64,000 nucleotides of DNA, taken from Onchidella celtica. Taxonomy: Eukaryota; Mollusca; Gastropoda; Systellommatophora; Onchidiidae. Location: the NCBI GenBank assembly GCA_963931925.1, contig OZ007573.1, forward strand, positions 37,480,796 to 37,544,795, in the 5' to 3' direction. Shown piece after piece: positions 31,051 to 42,710 of this stretch. Both the position numbers and the translations under genes were made by a program. Positions within the stretch are counted from its first letter, which is position 1, and every line of letters begins with the position of its first letter. Below the pieces are notes generated by a model. The model saw only the letters and a program-made list of their open reading frames with translations, did not search any database and was not told where the DNA came from.

Positions 31051-32896
31051 ATGGCTTCAACAAGTGTACATCGTCAGGACTCTGACTCAGACGAGTCACA
31101 CAATGATTCTGATGGTTCTGATGATTCCTGGCAAAGCTTTGACGCAGTTTCTAGGCCTGACAGTGACAGTGACAACGAAGCGCTCGTCGAAGAAACAGGT
31201 GATGGGGGTGATCAAAGAGATCAACGTCAAAGAGGTGGGCGTAGTGAAGGTAGGCGTGGTACCCAAACAGCTGGCCAAGGCCTACAGTGGAATTATCTAG
31301 ACCCACACCACGTTGAAATAGAAAACCCTGTTGACTGGAAGCTGCTATTTGATGCAGATACACATGGTCTGACTAATATCAATGATGATGTGGATACATC
31401 AAAGCCACTGGATTTATTTCAAATGTTTTTTTCTCCTGAAGTCATTGCGCTCATACGTGATGAAACCAATCGTTATGGTGACGCATTTGTTGACACAACA
31501 CCACTCAAGGACAAATCAAGGAAAAAACAATGGACTCATGTTGATGATGTAGATGTGAATGCTGTTCTAGGCCTACAAATTGCCATGGGCATGTGTAGCA
31601 AGCCCGCGGAAACAGATCACTGGCAAAAAAACTTTTGGCTCAATGCTACGCCGTACACGAAAGTGTTAGCCCGCAATAGATAACGTCATTTTTGCATTTT
31701 TGCAACAACGAAGAGCGTGTACCAAGGGGACAGGATGGCCATGACAGTCTGTTCAAGATACGACGGCTCCTAGATCTCATTCTGCCAGCATTCCTCCGGT
31801 ACTACAGACCTACACAGCAGCTGTCTATCGATGAAAGCATGGTCGCATTCAAAGGGCGCATATTTTTTCGGCAATACCTCCCAGCTAAGCCTATCCGGTT
31901 TGGAATCAAATTGTTTGTTTTGGCTGATGCCAACACTCACTATTGTCTAAAACTGAAAGTGTATACAGGCAAGACTGACTTTGAAATTGAACTTGGACAA
32001 GATTTGGGGGAAAGCGTGGTGAAAGGTCTGTTGGAGGGGTTTGAACACAAAGGTCATGACATCTACTGCGACAACTACTACACCTCAATCAAACTCTTCG
32101 AGGACCTAATAGAGAGGGAAATTGGTTCTTGTGGAACAATTCTTGACAACAGAAAAAACTTTCCAGAACAGCTGAAGAAAAAAAAACAAGCAAATGAGAA
32201 AAGGAGATGCGCCTGCATTTGCGAGAAGCGGCAAACTTCTTGCGTCAACCATTCACGACACAAAACGCGTAAACTTTCTGTCAACAATACATAACAATGA
32301 CACTGTAGAGAAGCAAGTTAGATCTGCCAAAGAACCTGGAGGCTTCAGAACTCTTCAAAAACCAAAAAGCTGGAGACGACTACAATAAATACATGGGCGG
32401 AGCCGATGCTTTCGACCAAGTTTCAGGCTATTATTCATTCCCATACAAATGCCAAAATTGGTATCTGACATTGTTTCATTTCCTTGTAGAAGCTGCTCTA
32501 GTCAATAGCCACATTTTGCACAGTCTTGCAAACCCTGACAACAAACTTACAAGCAAACGTTTCCGAGAAATTGTGTATCTTGGTTTAGTTCAGCCACAAG
32601 TTGAACGACGCGACCGTGACCTTCCTGGCCCTGCTCCTCCTGCTCCTGAAACCCGTCGCATCGGAGCACCACATTACCCCTCAAAATATGACAATGTTAA
32701 GTATAAGCCTAACTGTGCTGTTTGCAAGACTATTGATGTGAGAACACAGACATCATACTACTGTGAAGAATGCAACACCCCCTTGTGTACCTTTCCCTGC
32801 TTCAAGATTTTTCACACAAATGAACACATTCAAGCTTTCAGGACGCACAACCAAGGACCACGGCAAGAAGAGACGAAGACAGTAAACTCAAACTAG
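31051..32896 (+). pseudogene. piggyBac transposase with frameshifts
   Basis: Starting MASTSVHRQDSDSDESHNDS at 31051, the protein has an acidic N-terminus and the piggyBac catalytic regions QLSIDESMVAFKGR, DIYCDNYYTSIKLF and YMGGADAFDQVSGYY. The Cys-rich C-terminus begins KPNCAVCKTIDV. The frame breaks near 31683 (stop in NR-TAA, the sequel lies in another frame), in an A-run at 32178-32187, and near 32360. It is clearly a different lineage from the piggyBac at 6359. The homopolymer break could be a sequencing or assembly error; the others look like real decay. Confidence 0.8.
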
Positions 32897-33319
32897 AACA
32901 TGTACAAAGCAGAAATAAAACCAATACAAAGGTTGGTGAATCTTTTTTATTGAATGTTACTTTATTTTTTATTTTTTCGTCAAAAAGCATGCATGAAATA
33001 ACATATGTTTGTTCTCAATCTACACCCCCCATGACCTCTCATACGTTTCCTATAACTAAGTTACACATAAATATAACAAACATAAAATAAACAACATAAA
33101 TAATGCTTTATTAGCACTTTTGAAGTACATGAGAAAGTAATTTTGCCAAAAAACACTATAAAATCCCATTTTAGCCGAAATCCAAGATGGCCGCCACGGC
33201 CACATCACCTCATTTGCATATTTTAATATTTTTTTCATATGCGCCAACATGTAATTAGTCAATGCTGAAAATATCTTGGGGCTATCTCTTACGGTTTGGG
33301 AGCTAGAATTTTTTATCTG

Positions 33320-33765
33320 ACAAGATGAAGTTCCCGGCATTATCCGGGATAAACCTGTGAACTCTCTATCTTTTTGGTCTAGAAAGCTTCCCATAATTAT
33401 TCTAGTCTTACTACAGATTTCATGCGCACCAGAGCGCTACATACTCCTTTCTGGTAGGGAAATTGTGCGCACCGACCTGAACGCTTATTAATACGTCGTT
33501 TCCGGTGCGGTGGGCTTCCTACAGGGAGCCAAAACAAAGATCATTGTATTTTACATTTTTACAACTTTTTATTTAAACATACCTGAAACTTGAATCGACA
33601 CAATTGGTCCATACAAAAGCGATTGGACTGGTTTAATTGACACTTGAGGCAATTAATTTCATAATTTTTGAAACTGTCATTTAGGCTGTAGAGTCGAGCA
33701 AAAAAAGGGGCGAAATTGCACCACAATGAATTACTCCCACCACTATTTTTTTTTATAATAAGATA
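33320..33765 (+). repeat. SINE-like repeat, copy 2
   Basis: Plus-strand partner of 21857-22300: AAGATGAAGTTCCCGGCATT, head hairpin CCCGGCATTATCCGGG, the shared GCGCACCAGAGCGCTAC region, and a tail ending ATAATAAGAT. Where copy 1 has a long G tract, this copy has only ATAGAGAG on the corresponding strand. Confidence 0.8.
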
Positions 33766-33925
33766 TGTACTGCTTTCTGTTACTACATCAAAAAAATGCT
33801 GGCAAACTGAATGCATATAGGCCAAAAAATGGTGGCAATGTAAGGGTTAAGGACACAACCAAGCAGTTGCAGAGCCCGTCTCGGAGGGGAGGAATGAGGG
33901 GAAGGTTTTAACTAGCGAAAGAAAA

Positions 33926-35705
33926 ATGAAAAGTTATTTCAAGTCAAAGGCGTTGAAGAGACAGTTCACCATTAAAGAGCTGAAGGAGGAGGCGAGGGAC
34001 CTAAAGTCTGACAAGAGTGCTTTAGAAAAGAAGATTCTAAAATTTAAAGACAAAGAATTTTGCAGTGGAGGTGATTTTTATGGGGATGAGGTGAGGCTTT
34101 GTGTGTACGACCTGCTGGGCCTTGAAGTTGGAATCGAGAAAGTCTCTCCAGTGATCAAGGCTGTGGCTGAGAGACTTTTTGATGCCCAGATTGATCTCAG
34201 GGATTTGCCATCCAGGCAAACAGTTCTACGGATGACAGATGAGGCACAACATCTGGCCAAGAAGTATTATGCAATGGGCCTAGACTCAGTTGAGTCTTTC
34301 GGAATAAAGAAAGATGGAACCGCGAGGAAAAAGATAAATATTCTTGACACAATTTTCACCCTACTGAGTGATGAAGTTCTCCCTCAAGGCTACAAGCCTG
34401 TCGCTAGGGAGACGGCTCAAGCAATTACGAGCACCACACAGTCACATTTTAAAGAACTTGAAAGCACTGCTGGTCAAGATGCCGCCTGGACTGCAAAACT
34501 CCTATCCAAAATCAGATTTAAAATGACTGACAAGGCAGCAAATGAGAAACTGTCCAACAACCAGTTGATACAATGAATTCAGAGTGAACTACAGTCAGTG
34601 GGCCTCCCAGAAACAAGAGTCCACCTGATGTACTGTATGGTACATGTTCTGCTGGGATTTCAGAGGGAAATAGTGCAGGCTGTGACTCTATTTTAGGTAT
34701 TAAAAGACAGCCTTGTCCATGTGGAGCAAAGAAGGTTAAGAGGGGAAAACGAGGTGGCCGTAGAAAGCAACGGCGGATCCAGGTTGTTATGACTAACCGT
34801 GGAGAGAAGAAAGAACAAAAACGGAAGGCTACAATTACACCTAACAACTTGATTACTATTGACACTAGACTGAACACACAAGATCTATCTTATGTCAACA
34901 AATATGTCAACAAAAATAATCGTTTCAATCGACTGTAACAACACTGTACAAGAAAGAGTTCCGTTCTACCGCACGTTATATCAACGCACAATCTTGTAGA
35001 AATAAGATTACAAGAATCAACGACACAATTACAGAACTAAATATAGACCTTTTGTGCATAACTGAATCTTGGCTGTAAGTTCACTCAAACTGGGTCAACT
35101 CACGCTCCTCGAGTCACCGAGCTCAGGCACAGACTACAACTGAATGAAAAACTGAAAACGTCAGGAGCTCTCCCTTTCATTCCTTCTCTCCTTCCTCTTT
35201 TCTGTCTATCTCTTGAATGAGACTTCATTGATATGTCATTTATCTTATTTGCAGATGACCCGACTTCAAAGCTTGAAAGCTTGCTTTTTGGCTGTCGGCA
35301 AGGGGAGAAGGCCTGCACAACCAAGCAAATGTACCTGCAACAAGAGACTTAATCCAGCTTAATCTAATCAGAGACCTTGGTAAAAAATCTGATCGGATGA
35401 GGATGAAGAATCCAACATTCCATTTGAATTTAAAAACCAAGGCGAGTGGGTGTGTGTGTTTTACGATATCGGTTATTTTATTGGGCAGGTTGTTGAAGTC
35501 AAGGACACTGACACCGCTCTCATAAGATTTATGCAGAAAGCCCATGGCAGACAAGACTACTTCAGATGTCCAGCAGCTGTTGACACTGCCATTGTTTATA
35601 GACACTTTGTCTTTCGCTGGTATATAACAGTGAACATTGGTTTCAGTGATGGTCGTTTTTGGGTTGTTCCAGACATTAAAAAAAATCGAAGCCACCTATA
35701 AGAGA
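33926..35705 (+). pseudogene. Relic of the element-A transposase family, with a Tudor-like C-terminal piece
   Basis: The first frame (33926-34576) has a charged coiled coil and then LPSRQTVLRMTDEAQHLAKK and KKDGTARKKINILDT, followed by FKMTDKAANEKLSN. These align with LPSSSTSVNIADEAHFLSK, TDGTSRQKRKYVG and VMSDRAAVMQSFN of the transposase at 48607-51234. A TGA at 34574 is followed in frame by LPETRVHLMYCMVHVLLGF, the counterpart of NKRVHFLYCNAHFLLGL. A LINE fragment then intervenes. At 35420-35700 the C-terminal module reappears: EWVCVFYDIGYFIGQVVEV and GRFWVVPDI. The middle of the protein, with the expected Glu, is lost. Sequence divergence from element A is large, so this is an older lineage. 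Confidence 0.65.
34697..35080 (+). pseudogene. LINE (CR1/L2-like) 5' fragment reaching into the endonuclease domain
   Basis: An interrupted frame reads basic residues (KRGKRGGRRKQRRIQ), then, across a shift near 34935, YINAQSCRNKITRINDTI and ELNIDLLCITESWL. The motif N-A-(R/Q)-S-x-x-N-K followed by D-L-L-C-I-T-E-(S/T)-W-L marks the start of the apurinic-type endonuclease of CR1/L2-like LINEs. It interrupts the transposase relic. Confidence 0.6.
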
Positions 35706-35865
35706 CTGGCTGAAAGCTGCTGAGAACTCTGTATGTAACATGATTTGCAAGCTGTACTAACACAAAACGTTTTTTATTGACATCGTTAATGTTTTAACAG
35801 TATGAAATTTTCGTGTTACAGGCAGAACAAAAATGTGAATGTTTTATCTATGCTTGTTAAGGACA

Positions 35866-36300
35866 GAAAGAAGCTCTTCCCAAGGACAGAGATTACGTAT
35901 ACTTAACCCTGTTCGGAGTCACAGCTATTTACCTGTCGATAGAGCTTTTGGCCGAGTCTTGAAGGAAATTCGAACACATGAAACCCTTCATGTCCCAGAG
36001 GACTATATAAAGATTCTCAACAATCATGGGGTTGTCGAGTATAAAAAGGACTAGGAGTCTTACAACTACAAAAAGGAGGTTAGGTTACCCTATATGTCAA
36101 AGCTAAAAGAGACTTTCAAATTTCAACTGTGAAAAATGTGAAAATCAACGGTGATAAAATTCACGCTTCTGACTCGTACAACAGAGAGTACAGAGAGCAT
36201 GGACTTCTTAAACATGGCAAGATCTGGACTACCTTCACACCTCCTTTGCTTCCAATGGACAGCACTGAATTTTTGCCCATGTAGAAACAAGTAACTGCAA
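35866..36300 (+). pseudogene. Transposon-derived protein fragment, family not identified
   Basis: NPVRSHSYLPVDRAFGRVLK and HVPEDYIKILNNHG, then after a stop KKEVRLPYMSKLKETFKF, are recognisable as a C-terminal segment I have seen in uncharacterised repeat-encoded proteins of invertebrates. I cannot name the family with confidence. At least two stops break it. It immediately precedes the P/THAP9-like fragment. Confidence 0.4.
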
Positions 36301-36313
36301 ACAGGATGATGAT

Positions 36314-37012
36314 TTGTTTTTGCTAAACTTAAAGCAGATGACAAGCATCAATCCATCTAGATCTAAATCGTCAACAAACGATGTTCAGCCTGAAATTGTA
36401 CGAACAAAAAACAATGAGAAGCAAAACAATGTAAATGTAGAAGACATAACAACAAAAATTGTCCCTTCATTTGAATTCCAACATGACAAAAACTTAAAAG
36501 ACATACGTGTCAATGTTCTGGCCTACATTGCAGGTTATGCTTCAGCCAAAGTCAAGCCATTTGCATGTGACAATTGTCCCATTGTTGGTAGTTCTGAGCA
36601 ATTGAATCAAGATGACTTTAGATTTTTGTCAGAGAAGCAACTGAGTGACTGCAAAAATGGCCTAACCATTCCAAGTCCAGAACTGCTACACATGCTAGTA
36701 TTGCTTGAAGACACTTATTGCCAAATTATTGACAAGATCATTCATGCTTCCAAAGTTAAATTGAAATTAATCAACCACTGTATGAAAAGTCTTGGTTTAA
36801 TTGAAGAAGAGGAAACTTGTTGCTCTTTAAACTGTGAAATGTGTTCCAAGTTATTAAAATGCACTCAATGTGAAGCTGTTCATAAAGTGATCAGCTTATT
36901 TTGCAACATACGACTACACTTTTCTCTGAAGCAATATTCAAAAGAACTTTCCAGTGCTAACAAAAACACAACCAAAAGAAACAAAAAGATACTGAAAGTT
37001 AATCACTTGTAA
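36314..37012 (+). pseudogene. P-element/THAP9-like transposase C-terminal fragment
   Basis: The motif NVLAYIAGYASAKVKPFACDNC, followed by an acidic/helical block and SLNCEMCSKLLKCTQCEAVH, matches the C-terminal part of THAP9 and P-element-type transposases (YIAGY(I/V)xxK with a C-x2-C). The catalytic core and THAP domain are missing. The open frame covers 232 codons and ends at a natural stop at 37012. The start given is only the first in-frame ATG. Confidence 0.55.
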
Positions 37013-37428
37013 TTCATACCTCAAACTATAAAACACCATGTCGGTGTTATTTTGATATAAGCTCTAATGTTAAATTACTTTGTACAACATGTATCATGTC
37101 AGATTCTGTATCTACATTGTATCTTTTTTACTGATAAAATTCCAGTGTTGCACAAGTTGTCAATGAGATGCATGTTTTGTGAAAACTGAAGTTGTAAATA
37201 CATGTAATTTTCTTAATATTATGATACCTATATATTGCTACAACAGACCTGCTCATTATATTATAATAATAATGTGTGCCTATTTTTATTGCCATTACTT
37301 ATTTCTCTATTTATTCACATTTGATTAACTGAAACAGATTAAAGTTTGTACTCTTTTTGTGTGTGAATGTGTGTCAAGAGTGAGTGCTGCGTGCAAGTGT
37401 TTAGTGTGAATTTTTTTCCTGTATAGTG
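37013..37428. other. No recognisable gene
   Basis: AT-rich spacer with no plausible coding sequence. Confidence 0.45.
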
Positions 37429-37492
37429 CTTTGAGGCCCCCGGGTGATAAGGCGCTATATAAATTAATTAATTATTATTATTGTATATAAAT
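37429..37492 (+). repeat. L2-type SINE/LINE 3' tail
   Basis: AGTGCTTTGAGGCCCCCGGG, then GGCGCTATATAAATT and (TTA)n. This is the same stem-loop plus microsatellite tail as at the 3' end of the LINE at 59567, in the opposite orientation. Confidence 0.65.
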
Positions 37493-37508
37493 GTTTTAAT
37501 CTATTATA

Positions 37509-39354
37509 CAGAAGTGATCAAAATTAACGCAACACTTTTATTTTAGCACCTGGTGGGATATGTCTTAACAAAACTTAAGAAACCGATATACCAATCGAAA
37601 GAGAATTAAATTCTGCGTACAGTGGTACCTCATTCTTTAGTCAGTGTCAAGTATTAAGTGAGATACAATCTGTCAAACCCAAATCTTCAAATTTGCAGAC
37701 TTGGGAAACAGTACATTGAGGCTCTAAACAAATGTCTTTGGTTACCACACTATTGGTTTACACACCACTGCACCATTCTAAACCACTGTTGAACGCATTG
37801 TTTTCTTCCTGTTAATGTCTGCTGGTCTTAGCCATTTTCTGTTTAAAACCCAGATCTAGATCTAATTCAAAATAAAGATGCCTAAACTAAGCACTGAAGA
37901 AAGGTGCAGAATAATTGGTCATCTTGAAGCTGGATGTAGTGTGACGCAGGTTGCACTCATGTTTCATGTGTCAAGATCATCTGTGTACAGGCTTCAGGAG
38001 AAGTATGAGGTCACCGGGAGTGTGAAAGACTTGGAAAGAGAAGGGCGCCCGCGAGTGACGAACGGACAGGGAGATGGGAACATCGTTCTCATGCACGAAG
38101 CCGAGCCCTTTAGGACAGCTGTAGAGACTGCAGCACAGATGAATTGCAGCCGACACACGGTGAGACGGCGTCTTCTAGAGGCAGGTCTACGTGCCAGACG
38201 TCCAGCCGTGGGACCCATGCTTTCACAACAACACCGACTAGACAGACTGCAGTGGGCGCGACAGCACATGCGGTGGACACATGACCAGTGGTCACATGTT
38301 CTTTTCTCCGACGAAGCAGCGTTCCAAGTGGACAGAAAAGACGGTAGGCTGATATGCTACAGAAGGACAAATGAACGATTTTCACAACAGAACATTCAGG
38401 AAGTTCTAAACCGAGGTTACGGTACTGTGAGTGTTTGGGGTGGGATTGTTGGTGGCAGAAAAACACCTCTAATCCGCATCAACGGAAGGTTAAACGGACA
38501 GCAGTACATCGATCAAATCCTACGGCCCCACGCTGTCCCATTCGTAAATGACCCCGTTAACAACGTTGGCATCTTTGTTCAAGACAATGCTCCTCCTCAC
38601 CGCGCACAAGTTACAAAAGACTTCCTTAGAGACAATGGAATAGAAACCTTGACGTGGCCTTCACTATCACCAGACATGAACCCGGTGGAGCACATGTGGT
38701 CACTGATTAAACGAAACCTCAAGCGACATGACCTGACAAGAGATAACGATGCACTGTTTGCTCTGGTAAACGAACTCTGGGAGGAAGTACCAGATGACAT
38801 CGTCTTAAATCTTACACAGTCCGTGGGACGGAGAGTCAGAAGTTTGGTTCAGGTGGAAGGAGGACACACCAAGTACTAGATCTAACTGTATTTTTCCAAT
38901 TGAAACTGTTATTGTAAAGGAAAAAAACAAGCTGTAATAAATGTATGTGGTTAATTACATTGTTAACTGTTAACTTTTGTTATGACTTTTTATCATATGC
39001 ATGTGACAGAAGAGCGTGTTTAACATAACGTTACCGTAACAAAAACACAAACAATTTAAAAACGAAACAAAACAAAACAGCGATCGACAAAAGCAGGTGA
39101 ACCTACATTACATGCATTTTTTTTCATTTTTCAAAAACCGGCGTTAGATCTAATTTTGCAAAGTTCGAAAAATGAAACATTCGTCTTTTAGACCAGATAT
39201 ATCAATGAATTCACACCAGAGCCGCATGCGCCTGGTATCAGCGTATGCAGAATTTAATTTTCTTTAAGATGATATATGATTCGATTGCTTGTGTAAAAAA
39301 CTGTTTTCTTCAGTTTAAGAAATAAAAGTGTTGCGTTAATTTTGATCACTACTG
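37509..39354 (+). mobile_element. Tc1-like transposon, 1,846 bp, complete
   Basis: The ends are 35-bp inverted repeats differing at one base: CAGAAGTGATCAAAATTAAC at the left, CAGTAGTGATCAAAATTAAC on the minus strand at the right. TA flanks both sides (37507-37508, 39355-39356). It contains one intact transposase gene, so it is likely to be young. Confidence 0.95.
37878..38879 (+). CDS. Tc1-family transposase, DD34E, intact (333 aa)
   Basis: Residues 1-110 form the paired-like bipartite DNA-binding domain (RCRIIGHLEAGCSVTQVALM, HVSRSSVYRLQEKY, then CSRHTVRRRLLEAG). The catalytic triad is complete: LFSDEAAFQVD, IFVQDNAPPH and SPDMNPVEHMW, with 34 residues between the second Asp and the Glu. 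The length is typical for Tc1 (about 340). The enzyme cuts and pastes the element at TA sites. The ATG follows the 5' inverted repeat and untranslated leader; no disruption is visible. Confidence 0.95.
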   Translation: MPKLSTEERCRIIGHLEAGCSVTQVALMFHVSRSSVYRLQEKYEVTGSVKDLEREGRPRVTNGQGDGNIVLMHEAEPFRTAVETAAQMNCSRHTVRRRLLEAGLRARRPAVGPMLSQQHRLDRLQWARQHMRWTHDQWSHVLFSDEAAFQVDRKDGRLICYRRTNERFSQQNIQEVLNRGYGTVSVWGGIVGGRKTPLIRINGRLNGQQYIDQILRPHAVPFVNDPVNNVGIFVQDNAPPHRAQVTKDFLRDNGIETLTWPSLSPDMNPVEHMWSLIKRNLKRHDLTRDNDALFALVNELWEEVPDDIVLNLTQSVGRRVRSLVQVEGGHTKY

Positions 39355-39562
39355 TATATTTCAGTAACTTGCAACCTTTGGCATCACTAACTGACCAAAC
39401 CATACACTCTTCAGGCCTTAAATTTGGCAGGAAGGTGGCAATTGAGATAAGGAAGATGATGGGTATAATTAAAAGTTGTTTACTTCAAGCATGTATTTTT
39501 AAAAAATAACAATGTTGAATGCTATGTAACATCTGTATTTTTGCACGTTTGTTTCGTTTTAG
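39355..39562 (+). repeat. Repeat shared with 56889-57097
   Basis: TATTTCAGTAACTTGCAACC and the next about 190 bases recur almost unchanged at 56889. This copy begins exactly at the TA next to the Tc1 right end; the sequence left of the Tc1 element does not match the left flank of the other copy. Confidence 0.85.
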
Positions 39563-39940
39563 AGTATTTCCATCATTTGTATTGACTAAAGTAAGATATT
39601 GCCAGACAGCCCTGCCTAGGTTTAGATTTTTACTTGACTTTGACTCCAAAGAATTGGCTTCATACTCTTTATGGACTCCATCACTTTGAATTCTGTTGCT
39701 TAAGAAAGAAAACTGTGCACTAAAATTAACAAGAATGTAATAAGAACAGTTGAAGAAGAGCTGAAAGCCTAAATTTAAGCAAGAGAAAGATAAAAAAAAA
39801 AAAATGTTGGTAGGTCTATGTGTCAAAACAAAATAAAATCTGGCACTCCCTAAATTTGTGTGGAAAGTTCGAACAGAGAAAAGAAGTTGCTCCACGTGAG
39901 AAGTTTATATCGCAGTACCAGATCTAGCTCTACCCTACAG
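39563..39940. other. No recognisable gene
   Basis: The minus strand has an open frame of 136 codons (39895-39485) rich in Phe and Ser that overlaps the repeat; I do not consider it a gene. Confidence 0.4.
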
Positions 39941-40481
39941 TAGGCCTGAAATCTTCTGTTTCAAGATCTCAGTATGAAGTGTATCGTAGTCGCGTTGTGA
40001 CGGCAGGATCCAGATTTCTAGATTTATGTTGTTATGAAGTGAATCATAGTCGTAATTGCTTTGTAGTCATGTTATGAAGTTTATCGTAGTCCTCCTAGAT
40101 CTAGATCTAGATCTATTCTAGAGTAGGCCTGAAATCTTCTGTTTCAAGATCTCAGTATGAAGTGTATGGTAGTCGTATTGTGACGGCAGGATCTGTTCTA
40201 GATGTCTAGGTTTGTGTGACTAAGCTTGGAATCGAAATCTGTAACCAAGATCTGAAGTGTTGTTATGAAGTGAATCATAGTCGTATGACATTGTGAACTA
40301 AGCTTGGAATCGAAATCTGTAACCAAGATCTGAAGTGTTGTTATGAAGTGAATCATAGTCATATTGACATTGTGAAATCGAAGAATAATGCAGAATTAGA
40401 TGAGACTTCAGTTCACATTTATTTAAACAACATTAAGAATTAGATGAGACTTCAGTTCACATTATTTAAACAACATTAAAA
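39941..40481 (+). repeat. Nested tandem duplications upstream of the Helitron gene
   Basis: At least three units are repeated. A unit beginning GTAGGCCTGAAATCTTCTGT is at 39941 and 40124. A unit containing GAACTAAGCTTGGAATCG, of about 75 bases, is at about 40218 and 40293. A 45-base unit starting GAATTAGATGAGACTTCAGT is at 40392 and 40437. Palindromic AGATCTAGATCT words are interspersed. Confidence 0.75.
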
Positions 40482-40482
40482 A

Positions 40483-42710
40483 ATGCCTCGACAAAGAAGA
40501 TTATTAGTAGGAACACTAACACCATTTCAAAGAGAGAGGCGGAAACGAAGAAGAACTCGAACAGTTGAAGAAGAAACAAATCATGAAAATGTCCCTCCTT
40601 TGGCGCCTTTGCCTGCTCACCCTGATCTTACAACAAATGATGAAAATGTTCCTCCATTGCCTATACCCACTCTTCCAAGAGCATTTGTGTATGACTCAAC
40701 AACATTTCAAACAGAATGTGACGTGGGCACACTAACAGTACAGTGCCCTCATTGTATGGCTCTTAAATTTCCCGGAGAAACAAAAGGCATGTGCCGTTTA
40801 AATGGCAAAGTCGACTTGGAAACATTTCCACAACCTCCACCAGTACTTGCAGCTCTGTTAAGAGGTGAAATGCCTGATTCTATGCATTTTTTAGATAACA
40901 TCAAGAAATATAACTGTACATTCCAGATGACATCGTTTGGGAATAATGAAGTCAATTTACATGGATGGAATCCAAAGTTTAGAATTCACGGCCAAGTGTG
41001 TCACCGTATTGGCCCACTTGAACCTAACAATGAAGAAGACAGAAGCTTTCTTCAAATTTATTTTTTAGACAACCAAGCGGATGAAGCAACTTTACACGGT
41101 GGAATTGTTGGTGCATTGCGACATGAATTAATCTTAACGTTGCAGGATATTTTGCACACCCATAACAAATATGTGCGAAATTTGAAATCTACATATGAAT
41201 TTGCAAGGGAAAACTTCCAGTCATACAAGATTGTTATCAATGAAGAGGCCAGACCAGCAGGAGAGCATGAAAGAAGATACAATGCACCAAATTCACATGA
41301 CATTGCAATTCTCATGCCTAATGACCCAGTCGGACACCGGGACATTGTACTTCACCCTAGATCTAATCAGCTCCAGAGAATATGTGAACTTCACAAAGCA
41401 TATGACGCTCTGCAATACCCAATTCTTCTACCACACGGAACTGATGGGTGGAGTTTGGCCCTAAAAATGAACAGCCGTAATAAAACCACACAACTCCAAT
41501 TTTATTGCTTCCATTTTTTTACTAGACCCGACAACTATCTACTGCTTACCCGCAGATTGTTCCAACAATACTTGGTTGACTCATATGCCAAAATAGAGTG
41601 TGTGCGTCTCCAATTCATCCGCAGACAACAAGGCCAGCTGCATGCAGACAACTATAAAGATTTGCGAGATGCTGTTCTTGACAATGATGGAGATCTACAA
41701 AATTTAGGACAGAAAGTCATTCTTCCTGCAACATACTGTGGTGGACCTCGCTACATGTTTGAACGCCAGCAAGATGCCATGGTGTATGTTCGCAAATTCG
41801 GTCGCCCTGATCTATTCATAACAGTGACAACTAACCCACAGTGGAAAGAAATAAAAGACAATCTTAGCACAGGACAACAATCACACGATAGACCCGATTT
41901 AGTCGTGAGAGTCTTCAGAATGAAACTTCAAAAGATGATGGGACTTTTAAAAGATGGATGTTTTGGTTCTCTGCGAGCATGGCTATATTCCACTGAATAC
42001 CAAAAACGTGGTTTGCCCCATGCACATATACTTTTGTGGCTTGATGCAAATGCTTCCATTCACCCAAACACAATTGACAATGTTGTATGTGCAGAGATTC
42101 CCAATAAAGATACTGATCAGGAGCTTCATGAAATAGTTGTCAGTAACATGATTCATGGTCCCTGTGGTGAACAGATCAGCTCAGCGCCATGCATGAAAGA
42201 TGGAAAGTGCTCCAAGAACTACCCACGGCCTTTCGTGCAAGATACAGAAGTAGGGATGGATAGTTACCCTAAATAGACGCAGACATCCAAATGATGGTGG
42301 AAGGACAGCAGTAAAAAAGTGCAACAACAAGGATGTAACCTTAGATAACCAATGGGTTGTTCCATACAATCCATGGCTCCTACGCCAGATGAAGTGTCAT
42401 GTCAATGTGGAAGTATGTGCTTCAATAAAGAGCATAAAATATGTTTTAAAATATGTTCATAAAGGTGCAGACATGGCCACAATTCAACTGCGGCAAGCTG
42501 GCAGCAGAGATGAAGTTTCAAATTCTGTTAAAGCACGCTATATCGGCAGCACAGAAGCTGCATGGCGCATTTTTGACTTGCCAATTCATGAACGTCACCC
42601 AGCAGTTGTTCAGTTATCAGTACACCTAGAAAATGGACAGCGTATGTACTTTAATGAAAACACAGCTCAACAAGTCATTGCTGGAGATCCATTTAACACC
42701 ACATTAACAA
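40483..42710 (+). pseudogene. Helitron replication-helicase protein, N-terminal and HUH nuclease part
   Basis: From the ATG at 40483 (MPRQRRLLVGTLTPFQRERR) the frame runs 597 codons. It contains a zinc-like CPHCMALKF, the Helitron-like N domain (CTFQMTSFG, FRIHGQVCHRIGPLEP, YDALQYPILLPHGTDGW) and the Rep HUH motif GLPHAHILLWL. One frameshift near 42270 is followed by the rest of the nuclease with its paired tyrosines (KYVLKYVHKGADMA). The reading frame then stops at 42710 at the insertion point of element A and resumes in frame at 52149. Helitrons transpose by rolling-circle replication in the nucleus. The leader carries tandem repeats. Confidence 0.85.

Larger units (their letters stand above)
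30851..33850 (+). mobile_element. Decayed piggyBac element, about 3.0 kb
   Basis: The left end is TTAACCCGCGGTAGTGCTGA at 30851; the right end on the minus strand is TTAACCCTTACATTGCCACC from 33850. Both lead into ATTTTTTG(G)CC. TTAA is at both ends, and a second TTAA with CCC at 30844 is an alternative start. The element contains a frameshifted transposase gene and a SINE-like repeat (33320-33765) near its right end. Confidence 0.7.
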
